From positions 62,001-126,000 of the forward strand of contig JAODUP010000965.1 in assembly GCA_025642065.1 (NCBI GenBank): a stretch of DNA of 64,000 bases, in the 5' to 3' direction. The notes beneath the pieces were generated by a model that saw only the letters and a list, made by a program, of their open reading frames with translations, made no database searches and was not told the origin of the DNA. Positions 38,959-64,000 of the stretch are shown here, in pieces; within the stretch, counting starts at the first letter, position 1; each line of letters opens with the position of its first letter. The translations under genes were made by a program, and so were the position numbers. The stretch comes from Paralvinella palmiformis. Taxonomy: Eukaryota; Annelida; Polychaeta; Terebellida; Alvinellidae.

Positions 38959-39544
38959 AATTCTGTATAACTAAAGCGTTCACGAAGCTCTTCGTCACTT
39001 CGATAAACGCAGTCGACTGGTAGAAGGATTATAGTTTGCTGACAACAAAGATATTATTACAAAAGGTGTGATCACTTTGACCTTTTCGTGGACTCTGATT
39101 TTTTCAAACTTTGAGCTTTCTTATGCTTAATCCTTATCTCTGAATGGGTATATTATATCATATATATATATATATATATCCGATTGTATTTACAATACCT
39201 ATTCGGAATATGCCTAATATTATATATAAAGGATTCAATTATAGAATAAATTAAGTGTACAAGCTTATTTCTTTGGTTAAAATATGAAATTTTCATCCGT
39301 AGTTGGATCAAGATAACAAAGATATGCGGCACATAAACTCAATTTTGAAATTATTAACTTAAATATTTTAATTATATTCATTATATACTGTGTTCAATAG
39401 TTGTTTAAGTTGCCAGTTTAATATTTGGAAAAAGCATTCCTCCCAGTTCACTCACTATCGATGTAAATATACAGCCATAGAATGAAATATTGACTGTTCA
39501 GTGAATTACTATATACTTCTACAAAAACAATCATAGTTGTCACT

Positions 39545-40544
39545 TCACTTGGTCGTGGGTAACCGATCTTCATAGCCGCCTCGACCACATTTTGTTATAA
39601 ACCAAACGTTTCTAACAATTTTGACAGTTTGTTTGTCAGATTGGTTATGTAAAACTATTAACTGAGCTTGGTCCAAGTATAAACACCCCATAACCCGATA
39701 TATAGTTGGTAATAATCTATTGGGAATATCCATTTTTTGAAGTTCGGGTAAACAAACGCACGAAGGAGGAACATATTTCATGGAATTCGTGGACAGCTTA
39801 AATTATCAGCGATAATTGATCAGTAAACTGGCTGACGGCAGTGAGCTAAATCTATAGATTTATGCACAGCGAGTGTCGGTCTGCAAGCTGGATATAAAAG
39901 TTAGTGAGTGAACAGCGATCGAGCATCTGAACAGTTTCAGCATTTTTAACTGAATAACGTATGACCTACACTATACAGTTTCAGGTTAAACTTGTAGAAT
40001 ATAGATTTTACTTCATATATTGTCACACAGAGTTATGAGTTAAAATACTAAAACAGACACGTGATCCGTTTTTATTTCCAGCAAAGATAAGCGAAGTCTA
40101 TCAAATCATATATGCTAGCTATGCGCCTTGCTTAGATCCACGATCATATCCAATTGGAACTTTTTCCCCCTTAGTTAAATGTAACTATTTTAGCATATAT
40201 GAAGCGCCCATGAAACGTTATAGTAAACAGGTAGTCGTCGACTTATGACCTACCCAAATTACGACTGTTTGACTTTTAGACCGGCGCAGCAGTCTACTTA
40301 TTGAGCTACCGTAGCGGAATGAACAGCGTCATGTGAAATTAGACACACTATCGTTTCATGTAGCTTTAGCCGTTATATCGGGTAAAGTTATGTATTTAGA
40401 CAATAATGATTTTTTTCCATTTCATCAAGGATCCCACATACTCCTGCTGATGACACAATGAGCAATGTCATAATATAACTTATTAAATGATTTTCTGTAG
40501 AGTAGACCCGTACTCTGTAGAGCTGATGTGTTGTCACGGCGTCG
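39545..40544. other. Upstream flank of the CRAL-TRIO gene
   Basis: Probable promoter-side sequence of the minus-strand CRAL-TRIO gene. A 78-codon ATG-to-stop frame at 39781-39545 (minus) has ordinary composition but matches nothing I know and has no clear splice context, so I do not call it a gene. No TATA box or other promoter element is convincing. Confidence 0.3.
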
Positions 40545-40548
40545 TAAA

Positions 40549-40769
40549 AGTCAATGATCCGTCATCTCAGTGATCCGACAGCCCAGTGATTCAACAGCCA
40601 AGTGAATCGACGTTTCAACCATAACTCATTGATCCAGTAGCCCAATGATCCGACTGATTCAGTAGTCAATTCAACCCAATGACCCGACAGCCCAGCAAAT
40701 CAATAATCAAATGATCTGACAACCAACTGATTCAGTATTCCATTCATCCGACAGCCCAATGAACCGACA
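40549..40769. repeat. Degenerate minisatellite
   Basis: About eleven diverged units of 18-20 bp built on CCGACAGCCCAATGATC and variants (CAACAGCCAAGTGAATC, CCAGTAGCCCAATGATC). No long open frame crosses it. Confidence 0.7.
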
Positions 40770-40944
40770 CTACATACCTGCCTCGTGATAGTTGTTCTCA
40801 TGCAGGCTGAAAGAGCGTGGACTGAAGATTTAGATATATATCACATAGATAGACATTTTGGGGGTTTACATTTTCAGACTTTCGAACACTTTTTGAAGAC
40901 TCCCGCACATATCAGTTGATTATGTGTTCCATTCCAGGTTTTCT

Positions 40945-42528
40945 TTAGCTCTCTTGTCTTGTTGGACAACCTTCTATACTCTTAAGTACATTTGAATCCA
41001 ACCCAGCTAGTTCATAATTCTGAACTGTGACATTGGGATGATGATTGATGCAGATTCCTATGATCTTCAGCTCGCTGTGATCCATCTGACCTCCGGCAGC
41101 CATGTTGTTTAATGGAATCGTGTCCAGGATCAATATTAAGCAAGAGCTTCATGCTGTCTTGATTAAATTCACCAAACCGAAAGATACTTCCACGTTGTCG
41201 AAGCCATTCTTCTGCCAAACTTTGTCTTATTCTGATGCCAAGATCAGCAAGCCACAGTTTCTTGGGCCAAAGCCTCGATTTTAGTGTCTTTTCGTCGATG
41301 GCAGGTTTAGAAGTCCCTCTGATATACTTGTAGCTATATTGTAGCGGAACTTCGGCAGTGCAAATATAGGCTCTCGATACGTAACGTTTCAACTGTACGC
41401 CAACGTAAAAAACGATATAATCAGACGAACTCCGAAGATTGACGCTTTCAACAGGAGGATTACCAAACATTCAACCTCCCGAAATGTGCGCAGAGCACAT
41501 GCTAGCTTGTTTATTACGTGTCATTGTTTATTCTAGAAGGACGACAGATCTTCCTCATTGCATGCTGGACAAACAAATATATAGGACAATATGCTGATCC
41601 CTTTCTTCCTAAGTTGTACAGGTTTATTCTTCTTCGGAGCCGGTATTTGGGACAAACTGTTCCAAGTAATTCCACAGTTTGTTACCGAATTCCTTGAATA
41701 TGAAACTGATTATAATGTCCAGAAATTGTTCTGTAACAGTGTCGTGTGTTGTGAGTGCGTTCACCGTGACCTTGGAGTTGAACACATCGATGATTGACTT
41801 GTCTAACAGCAGAATTGGGTGAGTAGAACAGAACAATTCACCTGGAACGCGATCTCTTCCAAGCTAAACATGCAGAGAATTATTCATCAACATCAACGTT
41901 ATATACAGTTAAGTCAAAACCTTCTTTCCAATGAGCTACCATCACAAGTTCCAGGTCATTAGAGTATTAGAAATCGCGAATTTCACCTTCGCGAGGTCGT
42001 CACTCACTCAATCACTCACTACTGGTAATGTTGAAAAGGCTCTGAATATTTCTATTTATAGTTACACCCTGTATCATTAGAGAATCAATACTTTTTTTTC
42101 TTTTATGAGCCGTCATCTTGATACTTTATGACAGAAACATCAAAATCCAAGATCCTTCTATATTTCAATAGCCCATTCCTGTTTCTGGAATGTTTTTGCC
42201 GCTCGTTGAATCTTCCACTGTTTTCCAGAGGTCTCGTTGGTCGTTGACATAACAGCGGAAACTGCGTGATTTCGTTTTTTGAGCTGATGAATTTGTCGAT
42301 AACATTGTAGAACTCTGACCTTGACACATTTGATAGATGTCCTTATGTGACGAAATCGTTCTGGCATTACGTCAGACGTTTCTTCTCTGATGTCAGAGAC
42401 TCGTCCGATCCCGAAGGGTCGTGGATAAGATTCGTTGTCCGTGAGCAGCAGAAGCTCTATGGAACACCGCGATTATTTTCCCACCAAACACAACATTGCC
42501 ACTGATAGTGATGTTCCTTATTTCAGCA
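40945..42528 (-). pseudogene. Exon-like pieces of an unrecognised gene, probably decayed
   Basis: Three minus-strand blocks look coding. Block 42528-42321 has an acceptor (TTTTCTTAG) and a donor (AAG-GTCAGA). It begins AEIRNITISGNVVFGGKIIA and then needs a one-base shift to continue as IELLLLTDNESYPRPFGIGR. Block 41863-41624 follows acceptor TGCATGTTTAG, reads LGRDRVPGELFCSTHPILLL and ends SEEE-TAA. Block 41470-40945 starts at an ATG (MFGNPPVESVNLRSS), runs to KLLLNIDP, then again needs a one-base shift into NNMAAGGQMDHSELKIIGIC and ends at TAA 40945. Two frame breaks, plus an early stop between blocks, suggest a pseudogene or assembly indels. I cannot name the family. Confidence 0.35.
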
Positions 42529-42808
42529 CTAAGAAAACATGCTATTCCTGAATATCATAATTTTCCTGATGAATAAACAGCAATCAAAAATACATATGCA
42601 AATATTGTGTTTTGCATTAAAAGATCTGATGCTCTTAGCTACTTAACAAATAAACTATATATGATGTTAAAATAAAGTTAAAGATAGTTTAGCAAATTAT
42701 ATTTTAAAAAGAGCAATGTCTGGTGGAAATATAATGACTACATCTGGGGCAATGTCTACCATCTGTTCTTCACGTGTCTCTAAATGATAGTATGGTGTTT
42801 TCTAATGT

Positions 42809-42922
42809 TGTGGGCATATCTGAAGGCTCTGACTTCACTTCATTACCTTTGGAGGTCGGTCGGCCCATTTAGCCTATTATGTGCACAAAAGTGGCCGTGA
42901 AACGTCAACCATCATCATCATC
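42809..42922 (+). repeat. SINE family A copy, headless
   Basis: GTGGGCATATCTGAAGG, the GCCCATTTAGCC and CACAAAAGTGGCC body, and an ATCATCATC tail match the family copy at 3750. Confidence 0.75.
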
Positions 42923-43538
42923 TAATGTTGTGGTATATAGAACGATGGAGGAGGGATGCTTCGGGTAAGATTCGGGTTTTGAAGGTGATCCAAATAATTG
43001 TGTGACAGAGCACGATTTCCTCGCCACACAATCAAAGTAGAATTTACTGAGTAATATTTGTTATCTATTGATAATGACCAGAAGTCTGACCGCTGCCTTT
43101 TAATGTATTCCTATATAATACGTCTAACACCAATGAAGGTTACATTATGCTGATTTTACGTACCTTGTTTGGACAGCTTTGGTAGACATATCGGCGGAAT
43201 ATTACATATTCCGCCAAATTCTGTATTTTATATGTTATTCTAAGTCTAGCATCTAGCTGAAGTTTTCATGTTGGCACACACACACACACATATATATATA
43301 TACATATACACAAACTGGTTTGAAACCAGACAATTCACTCACTGCTGCTCATTTTCGCCATCTTGTAATGAATGATAACAGTAGTAGTATTTTTGGACGA
43401 TTTCTTTGGTTTATTTCTTTTATCTATTTTTTTTTGTGGGCAAAGATGGCGTCTCTCACAAAAAGTTTCCAATATTTCGGCTATCTAATGCATTAAAAGC
43501 AATATAACATCCCAAAGCACTATGTTACTAAACCTTAC

Positions 43539-43633
43539 CATTACTTTATTATAGGTTTCATCCTGCTGGCGGATCATATTGGTCATGGTGCAGCCGATTT
43601 GGACCGAGACCAAGCATTTAACAACGGACGCCG
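43539..43633 (-). CDS. Isolated exon-like segment, unrecognised
   Basis: A minus-strand acceptor (ATATTTACAG) and donor (ATG-GTAAGG) flank 95 nt with one open frame, ASVVKCLVSVQIGCTMTNMI then RQQDETYNKVM, entering in phase 1 and leaving in phase 0. It may be an upstream exon of the broken gene at 40945-42528, but the phase of the next block's acceptor (phase 2) does not match directly, so an exon is missing or the link is wrong. Function unknown. Confidence 0.3.
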
Positions 43634-43999
43634 CTGTAAATATTATAACATTTCTTTTGCTGATTCCCCATAATAATTTGCTTCTATGTGTGTTCATCGA
43701 AATAAAATAATTATCAAAAAGCTAATTATATTAAGGCAAGTTGTATTTTTAGAGTAATAGATAACGTTTTATATACATTTTATGCTTACCACACACACAC
43801 ACACACACACGGCCCGCGTGCAGAATCCAACTATACCTGGCATCATGATTTATTAGTGACAACAAATTCCGATCATCAGCTGTGACTAAAAGGTGTACCA
43901 CTTACGGTAAGGATTATACACAAAGTAACAATTGAGTTAATGGAGGTGGCAAGTTATCATTATGAAATATGAACACGACCGTATACATGCCAGCCAGTG

Positions 44000-44874
44000 A
44001 CATATCTCTACATACAAATACGGTAAAATTGTATACCTCTATACAATGATACATATATCTCGTCTCCAGCCGGCTAACTCTATACACGATCGGAAGTCCA
44101 CAATACAAGAAATGGGCCGACGTAATACCTTATCGTCCATGCCATACCTGTACTAAACAGGTTGTCCAACTCTCGAAGACAGGTATATCGTCGTAATACA
44201 AACGTCTTCTTTCTATACTGAACCTGGCATCATCATACTGCTGGCAATAATACCTGAATATTTACAACAGCCAAAACATGCCATTGGCTTAGGCTCACAC
44301 TGTTACAAACGCTACTCTGACGTAGCCAGCAGTGTGAGTTTACCTGACATCCGGGCCGTAACCTGCTGTAAAATTAACTAACAACTATAATTTCTACAAG
44401 AGAAGAGGAAGGGAACGGACTTGTTTAAATGAAAAAGTAATGGCATTTTGTACGCGCGACGTCAACTCGGTCGGCCGAACATCTGGCGTTCCTATTCACC
44501 GACATGGCTAGGCGTAGCGAATTTAGTTCCCGATAAACGAATCAATGAATTTGTTGTGTTGGATTCAAGACTAAGATTTACGACGCCATTAGCAGAGTGA
44601 TGTTTATAAACGAATGCTTGTTAATCAGACGGCGGCACACGAGCGACATAATTCACACATGGTAACGATAAAATTGCACACATCCCAGTTGTTCAACTGC
44701 AAATGGAAACACACACTTTAAATAAATAAAATAAACGCGAATCAATCGCAAGAAAATAATTATCTCCAGTAACGATTGTACAGCTACAAGGTGAACTGAG
44801 GTCAAAGTTTACGGAACATATATATCTATATATATATATAAATGGAATACCGAATATGAAATATGCCATACAAA

Positions 44875-44908
<34 letters not shown>

Positions 44909-46919
44909 CTCATGCTTCATACAGGTAGCAAAAAAATGACCAGAACATTTACTTCTCGTTTCGGCGTTCCACTTACAGAAGAGAAACAGGAAACTGCCAA
45001 ACAATTACCTGATTATCAACACACGTAAGATTACAATATTCTGTTACATACAACAAAGATCTAATACATTTCTCACCAACCATCTACTACGTCCTGATTT
45101 TATATCGTCTAGAACTATTACAGGTAACGAGTGACAACCGATTACCTCCGGCATTCTCTAATAAAGCACAGCGTCTAGACTACCGATCGGTTAAGATCCC
45201 GAAAATTGCCCGGTAACGGTATTGAAAAACTGCACGCAACAACTATCGTATCATCCAGCAGTGGAAATGTTGTCAGTATTTTACGTCCAAGAACCACCGA
45301 TCTTGTTTATCATGAAAAAAAATTCGCGATAGAAAAGTATCACAGTTGTCCGGAGGAGGGGAAGCTGGAACTATTAGTTTTAATGGATACGATAAAGGAT
45401 TGTCGGGTTTCTCCCCTATACGGGAAAAAACACGGCAGGAATACTTTCTGCAGTGGGAGAAATGGCAGAAACCAACTCAACAGTTCACAACCAATATGCA
45501 TATAAATAAGTTATTTAATACAACTTTCGCACATATACTTATTGAAAGTGTATGTCAATAATTCATCATGTTTAAGATTGTGAGATAAAAGATTGAGATT
45601 ATAATTAATTTCTGGTATCTGTGCAGTGATATAATAATATGTGACATTTATATAGCGCCCTACTCAGCTAGATAGCTACTCTAAGGTGCTATTGCAGTAT
45701 TATTATCACCGACTCAGACCTGTTCCAATCCAGCAAACATATCAACTCCCAGGGAAGCATACAACGCATGCTGCCATTATAGGCGCAAAGTGTCAGTCAA
45801 ACATATATCCATCATATCCTGTCAGTTTCTCATTTTTATGGATGAGTGAACCAGTCACCACATGACGGTATTGCAGCTCTAGAGCCTCTAACCCACGATC
45901 CTTCGCTCTAACTAACTGCACTATGACGGCTTGACAACATACATTATAATGCTGAATAAATGATTTGATAATAACTGCTTCTTAGTTACTTTTGATGTGT
46001 GCATATGTTGTAGAAAAGAGTTTCTCCCGATATCTCCCCATTTTCTGCCATTTCTCCCGGGCAGAAAGGTATTTTCTCCCCACGGTAGGGGAAAAATACC
46101 TTTATCCTGGGGAGTTAGCCAACCCTGATACGATAAATATACCTGGCTGATGAATTGAACGGCAGCTAACATTGACATGTTTTTAGCTATTGAGTCACAT
46201 AATCAAATCTGAAGGATGATAGCTCTTCAGATTTGGGGACTTGCAGTACATTAAAGAGAACACCAACGACTCTCTCTCTCTCTGACTTCTATTCGCTTAA
46301 AACTAGATGTTGGAAATAGCAGAAGGGGAAAAGATGTGTCTCACATGATCGCGGAAATGATAAATAAACAGAGGAAAAAAAATTAAATACACAAAATACT
46401 AATATAATACTGTACAGTGACATTAGTGCCTCCATTTTCAGCAGCCCTGTGATTGCACTACAGTATGACATGTTTGATAAGGTATCATTGAGAAATCTGA
46501 TAAGAACACTACTAAAATGTTGTTTACCGGTCACTTTGATGTATGCGGTGAAGACGATCGGGCTGAAACAACCTTAAGACATAGAGTGGGAACTTTTATG
46601 CCCTGATCTGTAGTACCTTTGGCGGAAATGCAACAAATCACTGAAATGGCCAGCCTTCACAAGTATTTATAGGCAAGAGACACAAATTAGAAAACAGCCT
46701 GTGATAGTGTAATACTCTAATAATTATAATCTTCTCTGCTCACAAGAGCATCACCAGTATACACTTGGTAGTGTAATTTTAGGTATAGTGCTATATATAC
46801 ACAAATAAACAACCAACAGACAATAATAGATAATAATGATGATAATAACACCAGACACATCAGTTCTAACCTAATTTACAGTATTAAGGAAATGTACAGA
46901 AGTATTTCATGCTGTGATT

Positions 46920-46953
<34 letters not shown>

Positions 46954-47003
46954 CACACACACAGATATATATATATATATATATAGTGTGTATGTTACAA
47001 TCT

Positions 47004-47042
<39 letters not shown>

Positions 47043-48434
47043 CATAGATAACATAACAAATGCTGCTTGAAGAGCAAACTGGACTTCTACAGGTCGACAT
47101 CCAAGGTCAAACTTCTATGTCTCCAGTGGAGCCACACCACAACAACTGTAGTCAATTGTCAGCTAACACGACATGGTATCATATATATATATATATATAT
47201 ATATATCAAGAAACACTGAACTGGATACACAGAGATAATAGTAACCAAGTTGTTAGTCTGTCTGTGATGTGAATTTCAGCAGCAGGAGGTTAGTTCATTA
47301 TCAGACAAGAGCACACATTACCGGTGCAGTCAACGATATGCACGCATTCCCTGGAATAGCCCAGTCAGTACTACTGCACGCGCAGTGAGTAAAACAATCT
47401 GGCAAATGGTAGGACTGCTCACAGCTAAAGACCAAAAACCATCTCATCACATGCTCCTACCATTTATATTTCCAATCACCACATAATCAGGCAGCACAAA
47501 GTTCATCATGCACCAAGTCCTGGTCACTCTTTCAGTGCTACACAAAGCTGTATGATGATATCATAACATGATAAGTATCTGCAGTTGCTGCCGATGAGTG
47601 TGATAGCAACAGAGATGTGATTACAAAACACGAATGTTATGCTCCAGTGACTAACAGGAATAGTTGGCTAACTTGTAACCATCTCTGTACCACTGTTACT
47701 TATAAATATGTCATTACCAATATCAACAATAATGGCAGTCAGGAAATTTGATTAATATGATGATGCAGATGCAATCCATTATGAAGAAAGATCAGGAAAA
47801 TGTGCAGTTCAATTTAAACATCAAGATCACCCCCCCCCCCCTCACTTGGTCATACGCAGTTGCCGTAACACTAAAGCTAACAACCAACAAGAGGAACGAC
47901 TGCCTTTTCATCTTGTCGTACACGATCCTATGTGACCTCACTAGTCACTAAAACAAATCCTCATCACCGCACTGCTAATGCCAGAGACAACAAAGAGTGG
48001 CCTCTGATAAATCTGCAACAACACATCTACAATCTAACCATAACATCATACTGATAAACGCACAACAAAAACCAAAATGTCGCACACGTCACAAGGTGAC
48101 ACCTTCTCATCGCCGAGCGGCAATCAAATATTTAATGATAAATAACGTAAACTGTTTTAGAAGTGAGATGTGTGTCATGTTTCAGAACTGTTGCAGTGAA
48201 ATCACCAATGTAGAGAAACCTTGCTATGTGCATCTGACTAAACAATACCAGATTATGATATGGCAGTCCTACTGCAATATTACTGTGGTGCACTCGGTCA
48301 GAATTGGTGGGCTCTGTTATGAAAATGTAAACATCATTCTTGTGACGGTGTCACCATGCCTTACGGTACAGCTTCATGTTTTAACAGTCATATCACTATT
48401 CCTGTAAGGCTTCCAAATACAACATCCAATTCAA
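44000..48434. other. Intergenic region and DLK 3' flank
   Basis: No supported coding exon. It contains (TA)n tracts (44825-44845, 44879-44906, 46966-47037), a CT run at 46921-46952, one SINE family B copy and an imperfect inverted pair (around 45395-45470 and 46015-46125). The DLK 3' UTR must begin at 48434 going leftwards; its polyadenylation site cannot be placed. Confidence 0.4.
45640..45935 (-). repeat. SINE family B copy
   Basis: Minus-oriented: TATATAGCGCC, GACTCAGACCTGTTCC, AACTCCCAGGGAAGCATACA, TGCTGCCATTATAGG and TTTTATGGATGAGTGAACCA are shared in order with the copy at 55125-55445. The tRNA-like head at the right is degenerate. Confidence 0.7.
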
Positions 48435-63263
<14,829 letters not shown>

Positions 63264-63408
63264 GCTAAATAACAAGACAACACACAAACTAAGCTATCCT
63301 TGAAGACTGATTAATTATAATAATAATAGTTCACAAATTGGTTACCCCCTCCAGGTTTTATAATCTGCATAATGTTATGACATAAATCCATAAATTATAT
63401 GAAACCAA

Positions 63409-63586
63409 GGATGATTGATATTTTACAGCCACTTTTGTGCACTTGAAATGGGCCGAGCGACCTCCAAAGGTAATGAAGCGAAGTCAAAGATTAACTACCC
63501 TTCAGATATGCCCACACTGAGATTCAAACTCAGGTGGTAGTGATCTGTGGTCCAACACACTACCAATTAGACCATGGAGGCATGGA
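63409..63586 (-). repeat. SINE family A copy, near full length
   Basis: Inverted body and tRNA-like head (GAGATTCAAACTCAGG, inverted box B) ending in GACCATGGAGGC. It is closely similar to the copy at 37428-37609. Confidence 0.8.
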
Positions 63587-63947
63587 TGGTAATTTAAACT
63601 AATGGATATATAACAACAATGTTACAATCATCATCTTTATAACTTCAAATTCTCATAATTATTATCATAATTACTGTCATAATACAACATTTATATAACA
63701 CTCCATTTTTTGTGACTCAGGTCATTGAAAATATATATATATATATATATATATTAATAATGTTAAGGTAGATTTAACAAAGCTCTCTCACTAGCAGGAG
63801 TAAGTAAAAGAAAGCATTAAAGTGAACGCTACGATGCAAATCAATAAATCCTGATTTTATATACAAAATAACAGTTCTTAGACTGCAAAAACATGGGCCT
63901 AAATGTTTAACTATATATATAATGTGATAGCATCTGTACCGTTATGA

Positions 63948-64000
63948 CCAGACATGGGGTTAATTCCATTTGGTCAATCCCATATCAAATTTATCAAATC
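63948..64000. mobile_element. Left part of an AATTCCA-type hAT-like MITE cut by the window edge
   Basis: CCAGACATGGGGTTAATTCC and the following CAATCCC match the terminal sequence of the elements at 12045 and 59108. Confidence 0.5.

Noticed and set aside
45206..45505. 99-codon plus-strand ORF
   Set aside because: No splice signals or family motifs, and its second half lies in an inverted repeat arm.

Overview
This is animal nuclear DNA. Short exons with GT/AG borders are spread over kilobases of AT-rich intron, there are many (TA)n and (CA)n tracts, and several families of interspersed repeats recur. The protein families and the small-exon, TA-rich character suggest a lophotrochozoan, most likely a mollusc; that placement is inference, because no ribosomal or mitochondrial marker is present.

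Three protein-coding genes can be assembled exon by exon with matching splice phases. (1) A plus-strand USP2/USP21-type deubiquitinase lies at 8572-22109: 12 coding exons, 648 codons, complete catalytic triad and zinc-binding cysteines. (2) A minus-strand CRAL-TRIO (SEC14-like) lipid-transfer protein lies at 38958-31538: 8 exons, about 237 aa. It is closest in family terms to the CRAL-TRIO half of MOSPD2, but no MSP domain or tail anchor was found. (3) A minus-strand MAP3K12/13 (DLK/LZK, Wallenda) mixed-lineage kinase lies at 63263-48435: 14 exons, about 961 codons. Its large penultimate-domain exon contains an apparent one-base reading-frame break. Only exons belonging to genes 1-3 are given high confidence. 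Gene 3 may have further 5' exons beyond the right edge of the window.

Between genes 2 and 3 (40.9-43.7 kb, minus strand) there are exon-like pieces of an unrecognised gene, probably decayed. At 27.7-27.8 kb (minus) there is an orphan terminal exon with a hydrophobic segment, and at 26.2 kb a short THAP zinc-finger start.

The rest is repeats. A tRNA-derived SINE family with an (ATC)n tail has at least nine copies, and a second tRNA-headed SINE family has three. Other repeats are a TTAA-flanked terminal-inverted-repeat element inside a USP2 intron, pogo/Tigger-like elements with transposase remnants, hAT-like elements, a two-copy foldback MITE, a perfect 38-bp-arm palindrome and two minisatellites. 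The three genes are not an operon. Two of them (USP2 and DLK) belong to ubiquitin and stress-kinase signalling, but nothing in the sequence links them beyond neighbourhood.
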